The notes beneath the pieces were generated by a model. The model saw only the letters and a program-made list of their open reading frames with translations, did not search any database and was not told where the DNA came from. From Hermatobates lingyangjiaoensis (taxonomy: Eukaryota; Arthropoda; Insecta; Hemiptera; Hermatobatidae), in assembly GCA_026182355.1 (NCBI GenBank), contig JAPFBL010000068.1, positions 4,171,001 to 4,235,000 of the forward strand: a stretch of DNA of 64,000 nucleotides. Reading direction: 5' to 3'. Numbering within the stretch: the first letter of the stretch is position 1; every line of letters begins with the position of its first letter. Position numbers and translations under genes: made by a program. This document shows, in pieces, positions 38,220-50,117 of the stretch.

Positions 38220-40230
38220 ACCATGCGTTAAGAAGAAAAAAATGTCCATCATATGTGACTCTATGTATCAGAAATATTTATGAATACAGTTATTTACCTG
38301 AATGGATATCATCAAATAATGATAGATGTAATGTCTCTGAACATACGTAGTGATATCATAAGATTGTATTTACATGTCAGTATAGTATGTTCTTTCATAA
38401 TTTAAATTAAATAAAGTCACTGAATGCACTGAAGGTTTTAAATAACCCTTGAAAAGTTTTCAAATTTGTTTGTTAAAATTTTGATAAACACCATCCGAAG
38501 TTAATTCTAGAAATAGGACTAATAGTGATTGTTCTAAGCTGCGTTTCACGTTTTCAGGGTTATATTCCGTCTTCCAGTCGTCCAGCAGTTCTGCATTTTT
38601 TGTAGTTTCAGCTAGATGCTTTACACAAGGTATTAATCTTCTAGAGTTATTAGATTAGGAAAACCATAATTCTAATTTTATAACGAAAAATATAATGCAC
38701 CGTTACTTTTGATAAAATTTTGCAAAAGAAAATTAATCTTCCTTTGAGGAAATTGTTTGGTATATTTATTATATAACAAACTGTGTCATCAGAATTGTGT
38801 TGGCAGACTTATTGAAATTCAATTTTAAGTTAAAATTTGTTATTCTTCTGCAAGGATAACTACTTTTGTTAACGAATAGTTATGATTTTTTTTTATTTAC
38901 GCTAATATCACTTCTCTACCAATTTCAAATCGTCAACTCTCTAAAGATAATAGTCTGTGACTTAGCCTTTGAATGATGAAATATTGTTCAAAAAGAATAC
39001 ACTTCATCAATATATTTTTGATTATAATATCAATTTAACCCATGAAACAGTGTAGTTTGTAGCCTGTATATATTTCGAATATCCAAGAACTACCGCCCAC
39101 ACACATAATTAAAATGTCAGCATAAATGTCTGATCGGACAAGAAATGTATCTGTAAATCCATTAAAATCACAGTAATCATTTCTCCATGATTCTTGGAAC
39201 ATGAGAACCTGAACTTTTCTAGTAACCTGAACACCCTTCTTTCATTTAGACATGGTTTAATTCTTGATATTTTTTTCATTTAGACAAAATACTCCATCTC
39301 ATAACTTTACTTCCAACAGCTGGAAGCATCTACCACTCCAATTTTTCAAATCCCTTGTATCATCTCATTAATCCATTATTACAATCAACTTGAAAAAAAA
39401 CGTGATTAAGAAATTTTTAGGAATAGGTTGAAACTAATTTAAGACTTTGTTTACTTTCTTTCAAGAAAACCTCGTTTCTCTGACTTGATGTCTGCTTTAT
39501 ACAAATGTATTTGATAAAATATATCTTTTAAAATGTTTTACACTAAAATTTATTATTTTTTTATTAATTCACTATCTAATATTTATTATTTCAAACCAAA
39601 GTTATAAATATAAAATTTTCAATTTGGCGCTCACTGAAAAGCAGGCATCTTTTTGAAGTGTAATAGATGAAGTAAGACTGAAAAAACATTCTGAAAAGTT
39701 TGTATAAGTTTGTTAAAATAAAATTTTAATTTAACAAAGAGTAAAAACAAATTTAATTTATTCATAACTCTCTTGAACAGGTTAAGTAAATAACGTCAAT
39801 TTTATAGCAGTTGCTATTTAATCCATTGCTGTAATAAGTTTAAAAGATTAATTTACCAACAATATAATCACATAAATGATTATCAATACAAGTATTGCAC
39901 TAATTATCTTGTTGTTTAATGATAATTTCTTGAAAATTTGCTAAGTAACTTTTGGAAATTTAGCCTCTCTTGCTACCCATCCCACCGCCTGAGAGCTCTG
40001 AGAGAGTTGTCCACTGATTACTTTATAAACTTTGAGAAACCAAATTCAAAGGGACCATAACGGCTTATTATATTTCACCTGAATTACTTTAATGAATATT
40101 AACTTTTTTAGGTTGTAATACTTTTTTAAAGACTAATAATATTTCATTACACAATTTAATCCAAGAAATGCATGTCACTTTTAAAATAAAGAGATGTTAG
40201 GACTGTTTTATGATGATATTGGTAAAAATT
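38220..40230. other. AT-rich noncoding DNA, nothing recognised
   Basis: No supported gene or repeat structure. Confidence 0.45.
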
Positions 40231-40233
40231 GGG

Positions 40234-40400
40234 TCTGGCAGTATTGGCGTAGACTCATCTTTACTTTAAATAAACATTATATAAAATTCATTGACAATCA
40301 ATTGAGTTCTGTTTGTTTTTCTGTTTTACCGTGGCTGTCATGATAAGATGTAATCATACTTCTTCGTGACTATTATGAAACTTATTGATAAACAATTTAA
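40234..40400 (+). mobile_element. Helentron-like element, 5' fragment (subfamily B)
   Basis: It starts TCTGGCAGTATTGGCGTAGA and continues with TTGAGTTCTGTTTG...TACCGTGGCTGTCATGAT. This text is shared with 41230-41390 and more weakly with 54495-54640, defining a subfamily whose internal sequence differs from copies 1 and 2. Confidence 0.45.
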
Positions 40401-41229
40401 TGCTTGAATTTCTTTTAATTTAGCTAAATCCATTCAACAGTTGCAACAAAATTGAAATCGTTCTTGGATGGTTGTCTAACAGTCCGATAAAACAGCAGAT
40501 GAAATTAACAGTTGTCATTCTTTGTGTAGTGTCACTATTGCAATACATACTGTAGTTTTGATTTCAACATAAACTACAAAATTTTAAGTTTTTTGATCCA
40601 TTAGAGAATTGAAACAGAAATTGATAGTGTTTATTATCAACGATATAACATAACTTTATTGAACTGACAATGTTTGAGATTGAATTCATACTCTATTTAC
40701 TTGTATTCAAGTCATTAAGCTGTGTATTTATTTTACTTTCCTAAAGGTAAAACATAACAACAATGAAAAAAGTTATTTTGTGATTTTCAAAGATTTAGAT
40801 AAATTTAGATTGCAAAAAAGTTGAAATGGTTGTGTAATGTTTGGTAGGATGGATGGGTGGGCATGAAAGACGTGGTAGAGATGCTTGAAGTCACACGGTT
40901 CATATGAACTTAGCTTTTGAAGTGCTCTTAGTTAAAAGAATACCCAGTGATATAGCCTAAAATCAAAACAGGTTAAAAGAATTTACTACGTTCGGCTTCA
41001 TAAAAAGAAAAATAATGTCTCTTCTAAAGTTATATACTTACAAAGATTTAATACAATGGAATATATTTCTTTATAAAGTTCCCTTTAATTAATTTCAGTA
41101 TGACAACTTTCTGTAAAAGCAGAACTTCAAAAAATACTGGTTGTGTTTGTGTCAGTAATTCTGTATGTTAGAGGTAGCAATTGTGTTGTAGCTATTAACT
41201 TGTTAATTAAAACATGTCAAAAAAATTTT

Positions 41230-41390
41230 AAGTAGCTTATACTCATCTTGACTATAAGCAAGCATAAAATGAATCTCGTTCACAATGAGTTGAGTTTTTG
41301 TTTTATTTTATAGCGGCTATCGTGATGAAGTTATATCATTCCCTCTAGTAAAGTATTCCCTAACTTAGAAGTAATTACTTAAATATTCTA
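41230..41390 (+). mobile_element. Helentron-like element, 5' fragment (subfamily B)
   Basis: GTAGCTTATACTCATCTTGA is followed by GAGTTGAGTTTTTGTTTTAT and AGCGGCTATCGTGATGAAG, aligning with the 40234 copy. The extreme 5' end is degraded. Confidence 0.45.
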
Positions 41391-41746
41391 TTATATAATA
41401 ATATATATAATCTATATCTATATACTTATAAAGATGAAGACTTGGATGTTGTGCACAAGTGAAACTTGGAATACCTAATAATTTCAGTGTATGATGGGTC
41501 ATTCAAATAAATATTAAAGAAAACAGTGAGTAATATATAACGTTACAAACAGCTGTATTAAAAAGGAAGAAGAATGAAAAATAAAATCTCTTAACATAAG
41601 TCAGGTAAAATTACTGACACCAGATGTAAAATCTATTTTCATTATAGAATAAACCTACCAGTTTTTTTCTAGAAAAGATCTTAGTCCCATTTTTGGATTT
41701 TTTTCATTGCATGTATTTCCTTTTAATTCTTGGCGCTACTCTCTGA

Positions 41747-42042
41747 ACCAAGGGGACTTTTTGCACCTCACTTCCAAAACATATGCATAAATTCAAAAAA
41801 GGAGCTCCTTTCATGTGTATGAGAAATTCTGATCCACCGCACTTATATAATGAAACAAGACTAATAATTGAGAAGCTTTACAATAATGTCATTGTTTGTA
41901 AAATTATCGAATCACGGTTTCAAGGGGAAATAGTTTTAATTCCATGGTTGTATTTATTTTATTTAAAGAGGGGAGCATTTCTTTTTCAAGGATTAAATTT
42001 TTAATTCAATTAGCATTTACCGTGACCATTCATAAGTTTTAG
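41747..42042 (+). pseudogene. Helitron/PIF1-type helicase C-terminal remnant
   Basis: The frame through 41783-42004 gives FKKGAPFMCMRNSDPPHLYN followed by ETRLIIEKL and GEIVLIPWL. This matches the order seen in Helitron RepHel and PIF1 helicases: LK.G.P..LLRN, then CNGTRL, then G..V.IPR. At about 41975 a frameshift moves the homology to the next frame, where FSRIKFLIQLAFTVTIHKF corresponds to the F.R.QFP..LAF.MTINK.QGQ helicase motif and then stops. Key residues are changed (Arg of IPR is W; the QGQ segment is lost), so it is non-functional. The N-terminal Rep part and the Walker A region are absent. It could derive from a Helitron or a Helentron. A cellular PIF1 is less likely given the setting. 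Confidence 0.7.
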
Positions 42043-42049
42043 ACTTATT

Positions 42050-44550
42050 ATTTCTTTAGACATCTACAGAAAGTTTTAGGTCATTTAGAGAAAGCATTAT
42101 TTCAATATGACCAATTACATATTGTTCGCAGTAGGGTCATTTAGATGTTATCTGCATTTACATGAAAATGATTGCATTAAAAAGGAAGGTGATGGATGAC
42201 CCAACGGGTCACGGATAGTTTAGTAATATATATTACAAAATATTATTATTATTTGTTTTATTGGGGTTATTATAATTATTTTCTGTTATAATAATTTTGA
42301 AATGGTTGGTCTAATATAGAATAATCAGACATTTTATGTTATTAGGATTAAGCCGAGAACAACATTCCTCAGTGATAGAGATAGTATGACTCCCCTATCA
42401 GTACAAAACTTCCCTTTGTCATCCTGAAAGCAGCTTATTTTTTTAATTAAACTTTAAAATTGTTTTTAAAACATTATTTCTCAGTTATATTCGTTACAGA
42501 TATGGTTTTCTACCAATCTTTATCCTCTTTTAGCCGACTGGACAATAGATTCTGATATTGTGTCAGAAAAACATTTTTAACTGATGCTGTTGATTTGCTC
42601 TTATGTTATTGAAAATATCCATATAATTATACCTAACTATGGATATTGGTTGTAAGAAAACATTAAAAAAATATATAAATCATGGTATTAATTCTTACCT
42701 AGATGAAGAATTCGTATTTTATAATTTACATTTCTGAAAGTTCTTATACTATGAAACTAACCAATATTCACACAAAGCATTATTTAACAAAAAAACAGTT
42801 CTATTTTAGAACAGGTTCAGTTCTTATTCCTAGTGCTAACTAGTTAGTCTCAGGTTCCTTTCCGTTGACATTTTCCACTATGAATAAGGGTGAAACAGTT
42901 CATTGAGTTTTTCGAAAGTCAAATCATTATCAAATATGCCTTAGTTTTTACTTTGAGCAGGATGCTCCACTGCTTTTGAACTCCATCGGTCTCAAAAGGG
43001 ACTCTTAAGGGATAAAAAGATTTTCTCTTGAATGTAGATGGAGTCCTAAACCTGTTCCAGCATAATCTACTTGCAAAGTAAATACATATTTAATAATTTG
43101 ATTTTACTGATTTTCAAGTAAATATATTTCAATATTTAACTGCATATAAACCTTGCACGGCTTACTATCTACATAAGTGAAAATAATTGTAGTTAAGCAA
43201 ATTGTATATGCATTATCCTATCTACAGTATTCATCACTTTATTTCCTATTAAAATATCTTTTGAATGTATCTGATGATAGTGCATGACACCAACACGTGT
43301 CACTTACGAATATAAATAAGCAAAATATTATTGAAGGTACTGCTACCATTGCTACAGACTGACTGACTAATTTATAGATGTAATGAAAAATGTATGATAA
43401 ATGTTCTAATCATCATATCCAGATTCTAAAAGACTTAATTTGAAACTGTAATTCATTGACAGATTATTATTTCAAATGATGGATAGTGCTTGTACTATTA
43501 AGAATGTACATCTTATAACAGTTGGCCGAAACGTGCACACATCACCTCATCTTCTGGTAATCTAGAGAAGTAAGTAAAATGTCGGATGCTGCGGGTGTAC
43601 TTTAGCATTAATAAATGGATAGCTACTTCAATTTGGTCGCAGACCTCAGCGAGCCTTGCATTGTTTTATTGCCCTCACATTGCCACCTTCGTTTCTGTGA
43701 CAGTAAAATATCTTTATAGTTTTTGAAATTGCCTCTCTAATGTTTGTCTGCAATAGTCTTGATGTACTATTTAAAAATAACTTCCATTACAAGCTTGATT
43801 CAGTACTACTTTCCAATAAACATTTTATCATTTATAAGCAGCATTCTGAAAGCATTTAATATGCCTTCTTAAAAAATAAATAATTTTTGAACGAAATTAA
43901 ATAAAAACGTATACAATCTTTTTGTTTTGAGGGCAACTAAATAAAGTAATTAATTAAACTAATTTATTAATAAATTAATTAAGTAAATTAATGAGCTAAA
44001 TTAATTAAAAATAAAACAGACACCAATATTTATGAAGAATTTTGCAGTCTTCAAAAGAAATTAGGTAAAAGAAAGATAAAGAAATTCAGAATCTGATACA
44101 CAGTGACACACTCATTTCTCATTTTCACCCTTCTGTGCTCTTCATTCCGCCTAATAGAAGCATGTTGCCGAAATTATTGAGAATCACAGTCCATGTTTCC
44201 TATTAAGTTTCTGAATTTTATGTTTAATTACTTGTATATTCGGACCAGCAAACATTTTGAAATTTATATATATAAGCTATTCGATTTGAGAAAACTGTTG
44301 AACGAACCAATTACAATAAATTAATAAAAATAAAACATACAAAATAAAACAAAGAACTCGCTATGTTATTTAAAAGAATACAGCGTTATCAAGTGGAAAA
44401 ATAGGACCCTGAGAAGTAGTAAAACAGGTTTGTCTTCAATCTTACCTTTACTAGACTTACCTTTAGACTAGCTTATTCTCCTCCTGATGACGGCTGTTGT
44501 TTCTTCCTTTTAAAAGGTTTGTTTAAATTTTGGGTCGATTTTACATGTAT
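42050..44550. other. AT-rich noncoding DNA, nothing recognised
   Basis: A block at about 42575-42600 (AACTGATGCTGTTGATTTGC) resembles one at 55235-55258, which may reflect an old shared repeat. Otherwise featureless. Confidence 0.4.
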
Positions 44551-44556
44551 TCAAGA

Positions 44557-44579
44557 ATATATATATATATATATATATA

Positions 44580-44659
<80 letters not shown>

Positions 44660-44682
44660 GTGTGTGTGTGTGTGTATGTGTT
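44557..44682. repeat. (TA)n followed by (TG)n microsatellite
   Basis: About 24 bp of TA is followed by about 100 bp of TG with a few interruptions. The minus-strand His/Thr-rich frame is translation of the repeat. Confidence 0.95.
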
Positions 44683-44885
44683 TAGTGTGTGAATGTTGTT
44701 CAAAATTAGTAATGGAATGCAAATAAAAGTAAATATACTACCCTAACAAAATCTAATGCATTCACTTATATTATCTAGTTTTGGATTTCATCAAAACGGT
44801 TGAAAACTGAAATCAATTTTTTATTTTGTTCTTTGCCATCTTTTAATTATTTCTCCCCGTTCCGTATCGATTTTACGACAGTAAA

Positions 44886-44925
<40 letters not shown>
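44886..44925. repeat. (TA)n microsatellite, left flank of PLE fragment
   Basis: A TA tract abutting the end of the minus-strand PLE coding sequence. Confidence 0.95.
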
Positions 44926-44927
<2 letters not shown>

Positions 44928-45381
44928 CTGTCACTGTTCATCTGCAAAATAGTTGTTCCTTCTTCTAAGATCTTACGTGTTAAAGCCATACCATGGGCTT
45001 CTCTTGCGTGGTTCTTAGGGGCCCCATTCACTAAATGCATGCTCAATCGTCTTGAAAGTTTAGTATTTGTCATCCCAATATAATAATTTGAGGGCAGGGT
45101 TGCGCAGTCCCCTGTATTGCATGTATATTTATATATTAAGTGACACTTCTGCAAGTCTGGTACAGCTTTTTCATGACGGTTTCTTAATATGAGGTCTTGA
45201 GTTTTTCTATTTTTGTAATATATTCTTAATTTTATTTTGTCATTAGGATCTGTGGTTTTGACATTGTTCTTAATAATTTTCTTAAGCGCTGTTTCATCTT
45301 GTCGATATTGATTATTCATATATCCTCGGTAATACAGTAGGATTTCTTGTCCCGTGTTGTCGATTTCATTTCCTACTATTT
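44924..45381 (-). pseudogene. Penelope-like element, 3' coding part with GIY-YIG endonuclease
   Basis: The minus-strand frame is open from about 45379 to the (TA)n tract. From the Met at 45319, residues 1-55 are the linker typical of PLEs (YRQDETALKKIIKNNV, then IKLRIYYKNRKT). Cysteines at 59, 67 and 72 surround IYKYTC. The endonuclease core follows with YYIG at 79-82, the catalytic-type Arg in LSRRLSMH (90/91) and NH...H at 103-109. GIY-YIG endonucleases of PLEs nick target DNA for retrotransposition. The reverse transcriptase upstream is missing, and the domain's last segment, with the metal-binding Glu, is absent from this strand; it lies inverted at 45376-45475. Upstream in-frame residues include NEIDNTGQEILLYYRGY. 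Confidence 0.9.
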
Positions 45382-45468
45382 TGCAGATGAACAGTGACAG
45401 TAATAGATTAAAAATAATTGAAGCTCTCTATATTAAAGATTTGAATCCTGTTCTAAATTCACAAATAA

Positions 45469-45475
<7 letters not shown>
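45376..45475 (+). pseudogene. Penelope-like element, inverted terminal segment of GIY-YIG domain
   Basis: The plus strand encodes LQMNSDSNRLKIIEALYIKD followed by LNPVLNSQISDI. This is the end of the PLE endonuclease, including the conserved Glu of EALYIK and the NP..N.Q ending. Its first 30 bp (45375-45404) are the exact inverse of 44924-44953, so this segment continues the minus-strand protein after an inversion. It runs directly into (TA)n at 45473. Confidence 0.9.

Positions 45476-45512
<37 letters not shown>
45473..45512. repeat. (TA)n microsatellite, right flank of PLE fragment
   Basis: TA tract directly after the inverted PLE segment. Confidence 0.95.
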
Positions 45513-45513
<1 letters not shown>

Positions 45514-45514
45514 G

Positions 45515-46525
45515 AGTTCAAGGGTCTTAAAGTATAGAATTAGAGAAGATATAAATAGAAATTCAGATAAGCAGTACTGGTTGGGTAAAACTATAGATAG
45601 GTGAAAAATTATAAGCAATATAAGATAAAAACAAACTATAAAAATCAAAAATAATGATTGAGAAAAGAAGAAAAAAAATAAATAAATAAAAATGAATACA
45701 ATACAAAAAACTTACATTGGTTGTTTTAGTAAATAAAAGGTAGAGACTGAATAGAAGGGTGAGTATGGGAAACTACTTAAGAATAAGAATTTAGAAAAAT
45801 AAAATAGGATAAAACAAACTAATAGTAAGTGAAGAAGACATAATAAATATAAACAAAATATACGAAAGAGGAAAAAAGAAATAAGTACTAGGAATAAATA
45901 ATACTGGAAAATAAATACATAAAAAAAAAAATTATCTTTTAAGGTTTCCAGCTCTTGTCCCTTTGTCAATTTACTTGTCCCTTACTTTTGTGTAAAATCG
46001 CAATTCAACAACTCAGTGTACATTTACTACAATTGTGTAAAATGTTCTGCGCAATGCAAATATTGAGTTTGATATATATATATATATAATCAACATAGGA
46101 TATGGTCCAAGGAATTAACTACTCCTGATTATTAGCCGACGCTTTACCAAAAAATCGTTCAGCATTTTCATGTCTTTTTTTGACAGAAAACTAATTCAGT
46201 AAGATGAATATATCTTACTGAATAAATTTCATAACTGACATGAAAAGGTTTTATTTTTTATTGTTTATAGCGTAACTGACATTTCCGGTAATTGAAAAAA
46301 TCTGTTATTTTTTTCTGTTAATGTTATTGTTCTTTCCTTAATAATCCTTAACATTTTTTTTGGATACCATACTTTACTTATAGGAATTTAATAATCACAG
46401 TCAAGTAACCATCAGTTTGATTGACAAGATATTTTTTTGATGTTTGGTTCTCTTAAAGTAATGTAAAGAGTAGACCGGACCAAATTATACTGCACTAAAA
46501 ATTATAAAATTGAAAAATATATAGT
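45515..46525. other. AT-rich noncoding DNA
   Basis: Purine-rich on the plus strand at 45600-45960. A short (TA)n is at 46072-46088. No gene. Confidence 0.45.
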
Positions 46526-46534
46526 CAACGTTTG

Positions 46535-46745
46535 TGGCCACGGTCCGGTCCAGAATTTTTGATGAATTATATTAATATTTTACACAAATATGGGTTTAAT
46601 AGTATAGATGTGCCTTATTGTTTGAGAGCAATTATGCATGATGGGAAAGTCACTTTTTTAGCCGAAAACCTGTTTTTAGACAACAATTTTTTTCTCCTAA
46701 ACTACAAATCCTAGAGTCTTGAAATTTTGACATCATCTTTAGGGC
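46535..46745 (-). mobile_element. Helentron-like element, internal fragment in reverse orientation
   Basis: The reverse complement matches copy 1 at about 1845-2035: GATGTCAAAATTTCAAGACT, CATGCATAATTGCTCTCAAAC and TTGTGTAAAATATTAATATA occur in the same order. A 60-codon plus-strand frame here is not a gene. Confidence 0.6.
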
Positions 46746-46749
46746 TACA

Positions 46750-47025
46750 ATAACAATAAACAAACAATAATCTCAGCTTTTTAAAACAGCAAGATATATT
46801 CTTTTTTATAAAATATAAACAATTTTTATATAAATATATATATTGCTAAGTGGATTAATCACTGTCTGTTCTACCTCCAAGAATTAAAGACTAATAAACA
46901 TCTCCCATTTAGACATTTATATTATGCATAAATAGGACATTCAACATTATATAACCAAGAATTTTGATATTATGTTTACTTATAGTAAGGTTAATTGTAG
47001 GCAACTCCAAATTTTTTTAACTTGT
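46750..47025. other. AT-rich noncoding DNA
   Basis: Nothing recognised apart from a TTTACTTATAGTAAGG hairpin-like stretch near 46976 similar to Helentron-like ends. Confidence 0.4.
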
Positions 47026-47028
47026 TCT

Positions 47029-47354
47029 GGTTGTAAAAATATGAAATTTATTTTAAGTCAATGGCACTATCAGTTCATATGTATAAAACAGTTGAAGATT
47101 GTTTTATACAATTTCTGCTTGAAATACTATGAGACATTTATTTGCTCTCATAATAAATAAGACGCAGTTGTTAAGACATAGTGGGGGTAGTGGTTGTAAA
47201 AATATGAAATTTATTTTAAGTCAATGGCACTATCAGTTCATATGTATAAAACAGTTGAAGATTGTTTTATACAATTTCTCCTTGAAATACTATGAGACAT
47301 TTATTTGCTCTCATAATAAATAAGACGCAGTTGTTAAGACATAGTGGGGGTAGT
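47029..47354. repeat. Tandem duplication of a 163-bp unit
   Basis: Copies 47029-47191 and 47192-47354 are identical except for one base (TTTCTGCTTG versus TTTCTCCTTG). The near identity marks a recent duplication. The shared frames in it are not supported as coding. Confidence 0.95.
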
Positions 47355-47359
47355 TTTCG

Positions 47360-48355
47360 CAGAAGAACGACTGAAAGCGAACTTCGGACCCTATAGTTAA
47401 ATGCATGTCTTAACACGTCAGTTGTATTCGTGCTTCACTAGGCAGAACAGAACAGTATTACGTCTCATCAAGCTATAGATACTATTTGATATTGTTCATT
47501 CTATTTGTTCACAGATCGTGATCCATAATTTTTCATAAATTTTACTTTATATGTACTTTCACATGCATTCTGTACAACATTTTATACACAATACTTGTAG
47601 TAAAAGTTAAATGCAAATTATTTCACTCCTTTTTGATCCACCAATGTCAAACAAATAAAGTTTTAGTTAGTGTAATTTTTTTGTTAAAAGTTAGCATTTA
47701 TAAAGCTAATCAAATATAGCAATAAAGTAAAGCAATTGTAATGAACCGGTTTAAATAATCTACGTATTTTATGCTACTCTTCAACAATCATTAATTAGAT
47801 ATTTACTTCTATCAGTTATTATTGGTGACATTCTGTAAAAGGTGTCTAAAATTTATTTATTTAGAGTAAATTAGGAGATCTTCAACTCGTCGCAGTTAGA
47901 TTATCAACAAATTATTGAAATGGATATAAAAATAATGTAATATAATCATCTAGTTAATAAAATAAATACTGGAGAATGACATTTTTTAAAATAATCATAG
48001 TTTAATGTTTGATATAAGCTTACCTTCTTTAACCTTTGAATGTTAACCTCTATGTTTGCCACCATCTTTGATTCTTATCCCCTCTCTTGCTCTCACTCTC
48101 TCTTCAACCCTGTCATGCACTTCTCCATCTCTATACCCATATCACACTCTCTCTTTCTTCTTCTCTTCCCTCTCACACCCTCTCTATATCTCGCTGTCCT
48201 CTCACTCTTTACTCCTGACCCATGTAACAATGCGTCAATGGTAATGTACCAGTTTTTTGTTTATGAATAAATGAAAGATTTGCTATTCTATAATTATAAA
48301 ATAGAATCTCCTTTTTGTAATATAAAACAAAGGAGTCTATTGGCATACGTCAATA
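47360..48355. other. AT-rich noncoding DNA with a polypyrimidine tract
   Basis: At 48065-48215 the plus strand is CT-rich (CTCTCTTGCTCTCACTCTCT). Two overlapping frames reflect this composition and are not called. Confidence 0.5.
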
Positions 48356-48384
48356 TTAACCAAAGATAATATGATTCATATACA

Positions 48385-48560
48385 CAAGAAAATCTATATT
48401 TGATGTTAAGTTTTGTTGGAGGCTACAACATATAGATTGATTAGAGCATTTTCTTAGACGAATCCATCAAACCATGGAAAAGATCAGAAATTATATGTTT
48501 CTTTGCGTTGATTTTTTATATCTGAGAATTGTATTCTCCTTGCATCTCTTTCTAAAATTG
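48385..48560 (+). repeat. Dispersed repeat fragment shared with 57880-58070
   Basis: CAACATATAGATTGATTAGA, then a TTAGACRAAYCCA block and GATCAGAAATTATATGTTTC match the segment near 57930-58000 in order, at perhaps two-thirds identity by eye. The family is unknown. Confidence 0.45.
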
Positions 48561-48739
48561 TTAAGAACCTGATAATGATATGGAGAATAACTCCAAGACA
48601 GATGTGTTTAAGAAGTTATAATTATAGTTCTTATAACTGTCATACTAAAGCTAGCCACATTAAAACACATAAATTTATTAATTTGACTATCTCTGCAACT
48701 GAAGATATATTAACCTATAGTAAAGTTAAGTGCAAACTT

Positions 48740-49610
48740 CTGATTATGATTTTAAGCACGATATATCTACAATATAGTCAGATATAAATATATAAAAAAA
48801 TTCTGATTCTGATTTTTTTTCTCCAAGAACTCCCTCTGGGCAATGAATAAACTTACCTTTCAATACAAAAATTATTTTCATCACTGTTTATTCAGATTTA
48901 CTTAACTATTAGAATTATTATATATTTTGTAGCACTACTTGTACTTGTTTACACAAATCCTAATTGTATATTGCTAAGGGTGTCTGTGTGTAAATTATAT
49001 AATTTCTCTATTGATTTTATGTTCAACTTTAAATAACTATTCGTTTTAAAGGTAGAAAAAACCCATCAAAGTTGCTCTGAGACCCCTGACATCTATACAG
49101 TTAGCATTTTCTGCTGTAAACATAAATACAAATAACGTTCTCTTCTTATACCACTTGCCAACAAATAATAGTTGCCTCATTCATGTATTCCACTAACAAT
49201 GTGTCCATTGTATTTACTCGCTAGGTGACATAAATACCCACACTGTCATTTATAGGTAAGTTCATTTCAATAATGAGCCTTGTTGGGTTCATCAAGTGGA
49301 CGTCGACCAACAAGGGGCCAGAGCAAACAATTGGTCTGTTTGTAGAAGAACTCGGCTGGCATGTTTACCGCCGCCCTCCTCCTAGCAGGCTTGCTTGAGA
49401 GATTTACTGCTCCTTCACTTACTGCTACCTTGCAAACACCCTAACAAAACAAGTAACTTCCAGTTGTTCACTAACAACTACTCCACTCCAAGAATTTAAA
49501 TTTCAGGTTTTTGTTTAAACTTTATCGATACAGCAAAGTTATACTATTTAATTATTACACAAATAACATTTTAGGACAACGCCAATATCGAGAATACTTT
49601 AACATAAATA
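48740..49610. other. AT-rich noncoding DNA with a G+C-richer patch
   Basis: At 49280-49440 the G+C rises (GGACGTCGACCAACAAGGGG) but no frame or family is recognised. Confidence 0.4.
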
Positions 49611-49615
49611 TACAT

Positions 49616-49619
<4 letters not shown>

Positions 49620-49663
<44 letters not shown>
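49620..49663. repeat. (TA)n microsatellite
   Basis: The left flank of the perfect palindrome at 49664-49949. Confidence 0.95.
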
Positions 49664-49666
<3 letters not shown>

Positions 49667-49949
49667 CGAGTTCGAGATTAACAAAGAGCAACACACAAAG
49701 TAGGGAAACACACTTACAGACTCAAATTTTCGGGTAATCCGTCTTCAGGAGAAAAGAGAATGGGAGACCAAGCACGTTGTAGGCGCAACGGCAAGTAACC
49801 CAACGGCGTAACGGTTACTTGCCGTTGCGCCTACAACGTGCTTGGTCTCCCATTCTCTTTTCTCCTGAAGACGGATTACCCGAAAATTTGAGTCTGTAAG
49901 TGTGTTTCCCTACTTTGTGTGTTGCTCTTTGTTAATCTCGAACTCGTAT
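49664..49949. mobile_element. Foldback element, perfect 137-bp arms (family III)
   Basis: Arms 49664-49800 and 49813-49949 are perfect reverse complements around 12 bp. Each carries CTGAAGA + C + GG-ATTAC-CC + GAAA (minus 49728-49748, plus 49865-49885), then ATTTGAGTCTGTAAGTG. The apex is G+C-richer (CAAGCACGTTGTAGGCGC). (TA)n lies on the left and about 40 bp beyond the right. Perfect arms indicate a young copy. A diverged relative is at 34043-34300. Confidence 0.9.
49865..49885 (+). ncRNA. Hammerhead-like motif (stem II GG/CC)
   Basis: CTGAAGA, extra C, a two-pair stem with loop ATTAC, then GAAA. If the extra C pairs with the G of GAAA the stem becomes CGG/CCG. The mirror copy is at 49728-49748. 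Confidence 0.4.
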
Positions 49950-49983
49950 TGTGTCCAGTTTGGATCGTATTTCGTTTTATCAG

Positions 49984-49987
<4 letters not shown>

Positions 49988-50019
<32 letters not shown>
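49988..50019. repeat. (TA)n microsatellite
   Basis: TA tract between two foldbacks. Confidence 0.95.
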
Positions 50020-50020
<1 letters not shown>

Positions 50021-50117
50021 GAGTATATATATAGTAATAAAATGAAACGGTTCAACAGGTTTTTAAATAAAAACTATATTTAGTTTACATATATGTACAA
50101 AATATATTTATAAATTG

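Noticed and set aside
43505..43565. Further hammerhead-like motif around GGCCGAAACGTG
   Set aside because: GAAAC and a CAGAAGA-like block occur but the order and pairing of stem II fail on both strands.
44478..44520. CTGATGACGGCTG as a hammerhead-like core
   Set aside because: No GAAA follows at a suitable distance and no stem II pairs convincingly.
44510..44722. His/Thr-rich minus-strand frame
   Set aside because: Translation of the (TG)n microsatellite.
46972..47323. Two similar 62-64 codon frames
   Set aside because: They reflect the 163-bp tandem duplication, not a repeated gene.
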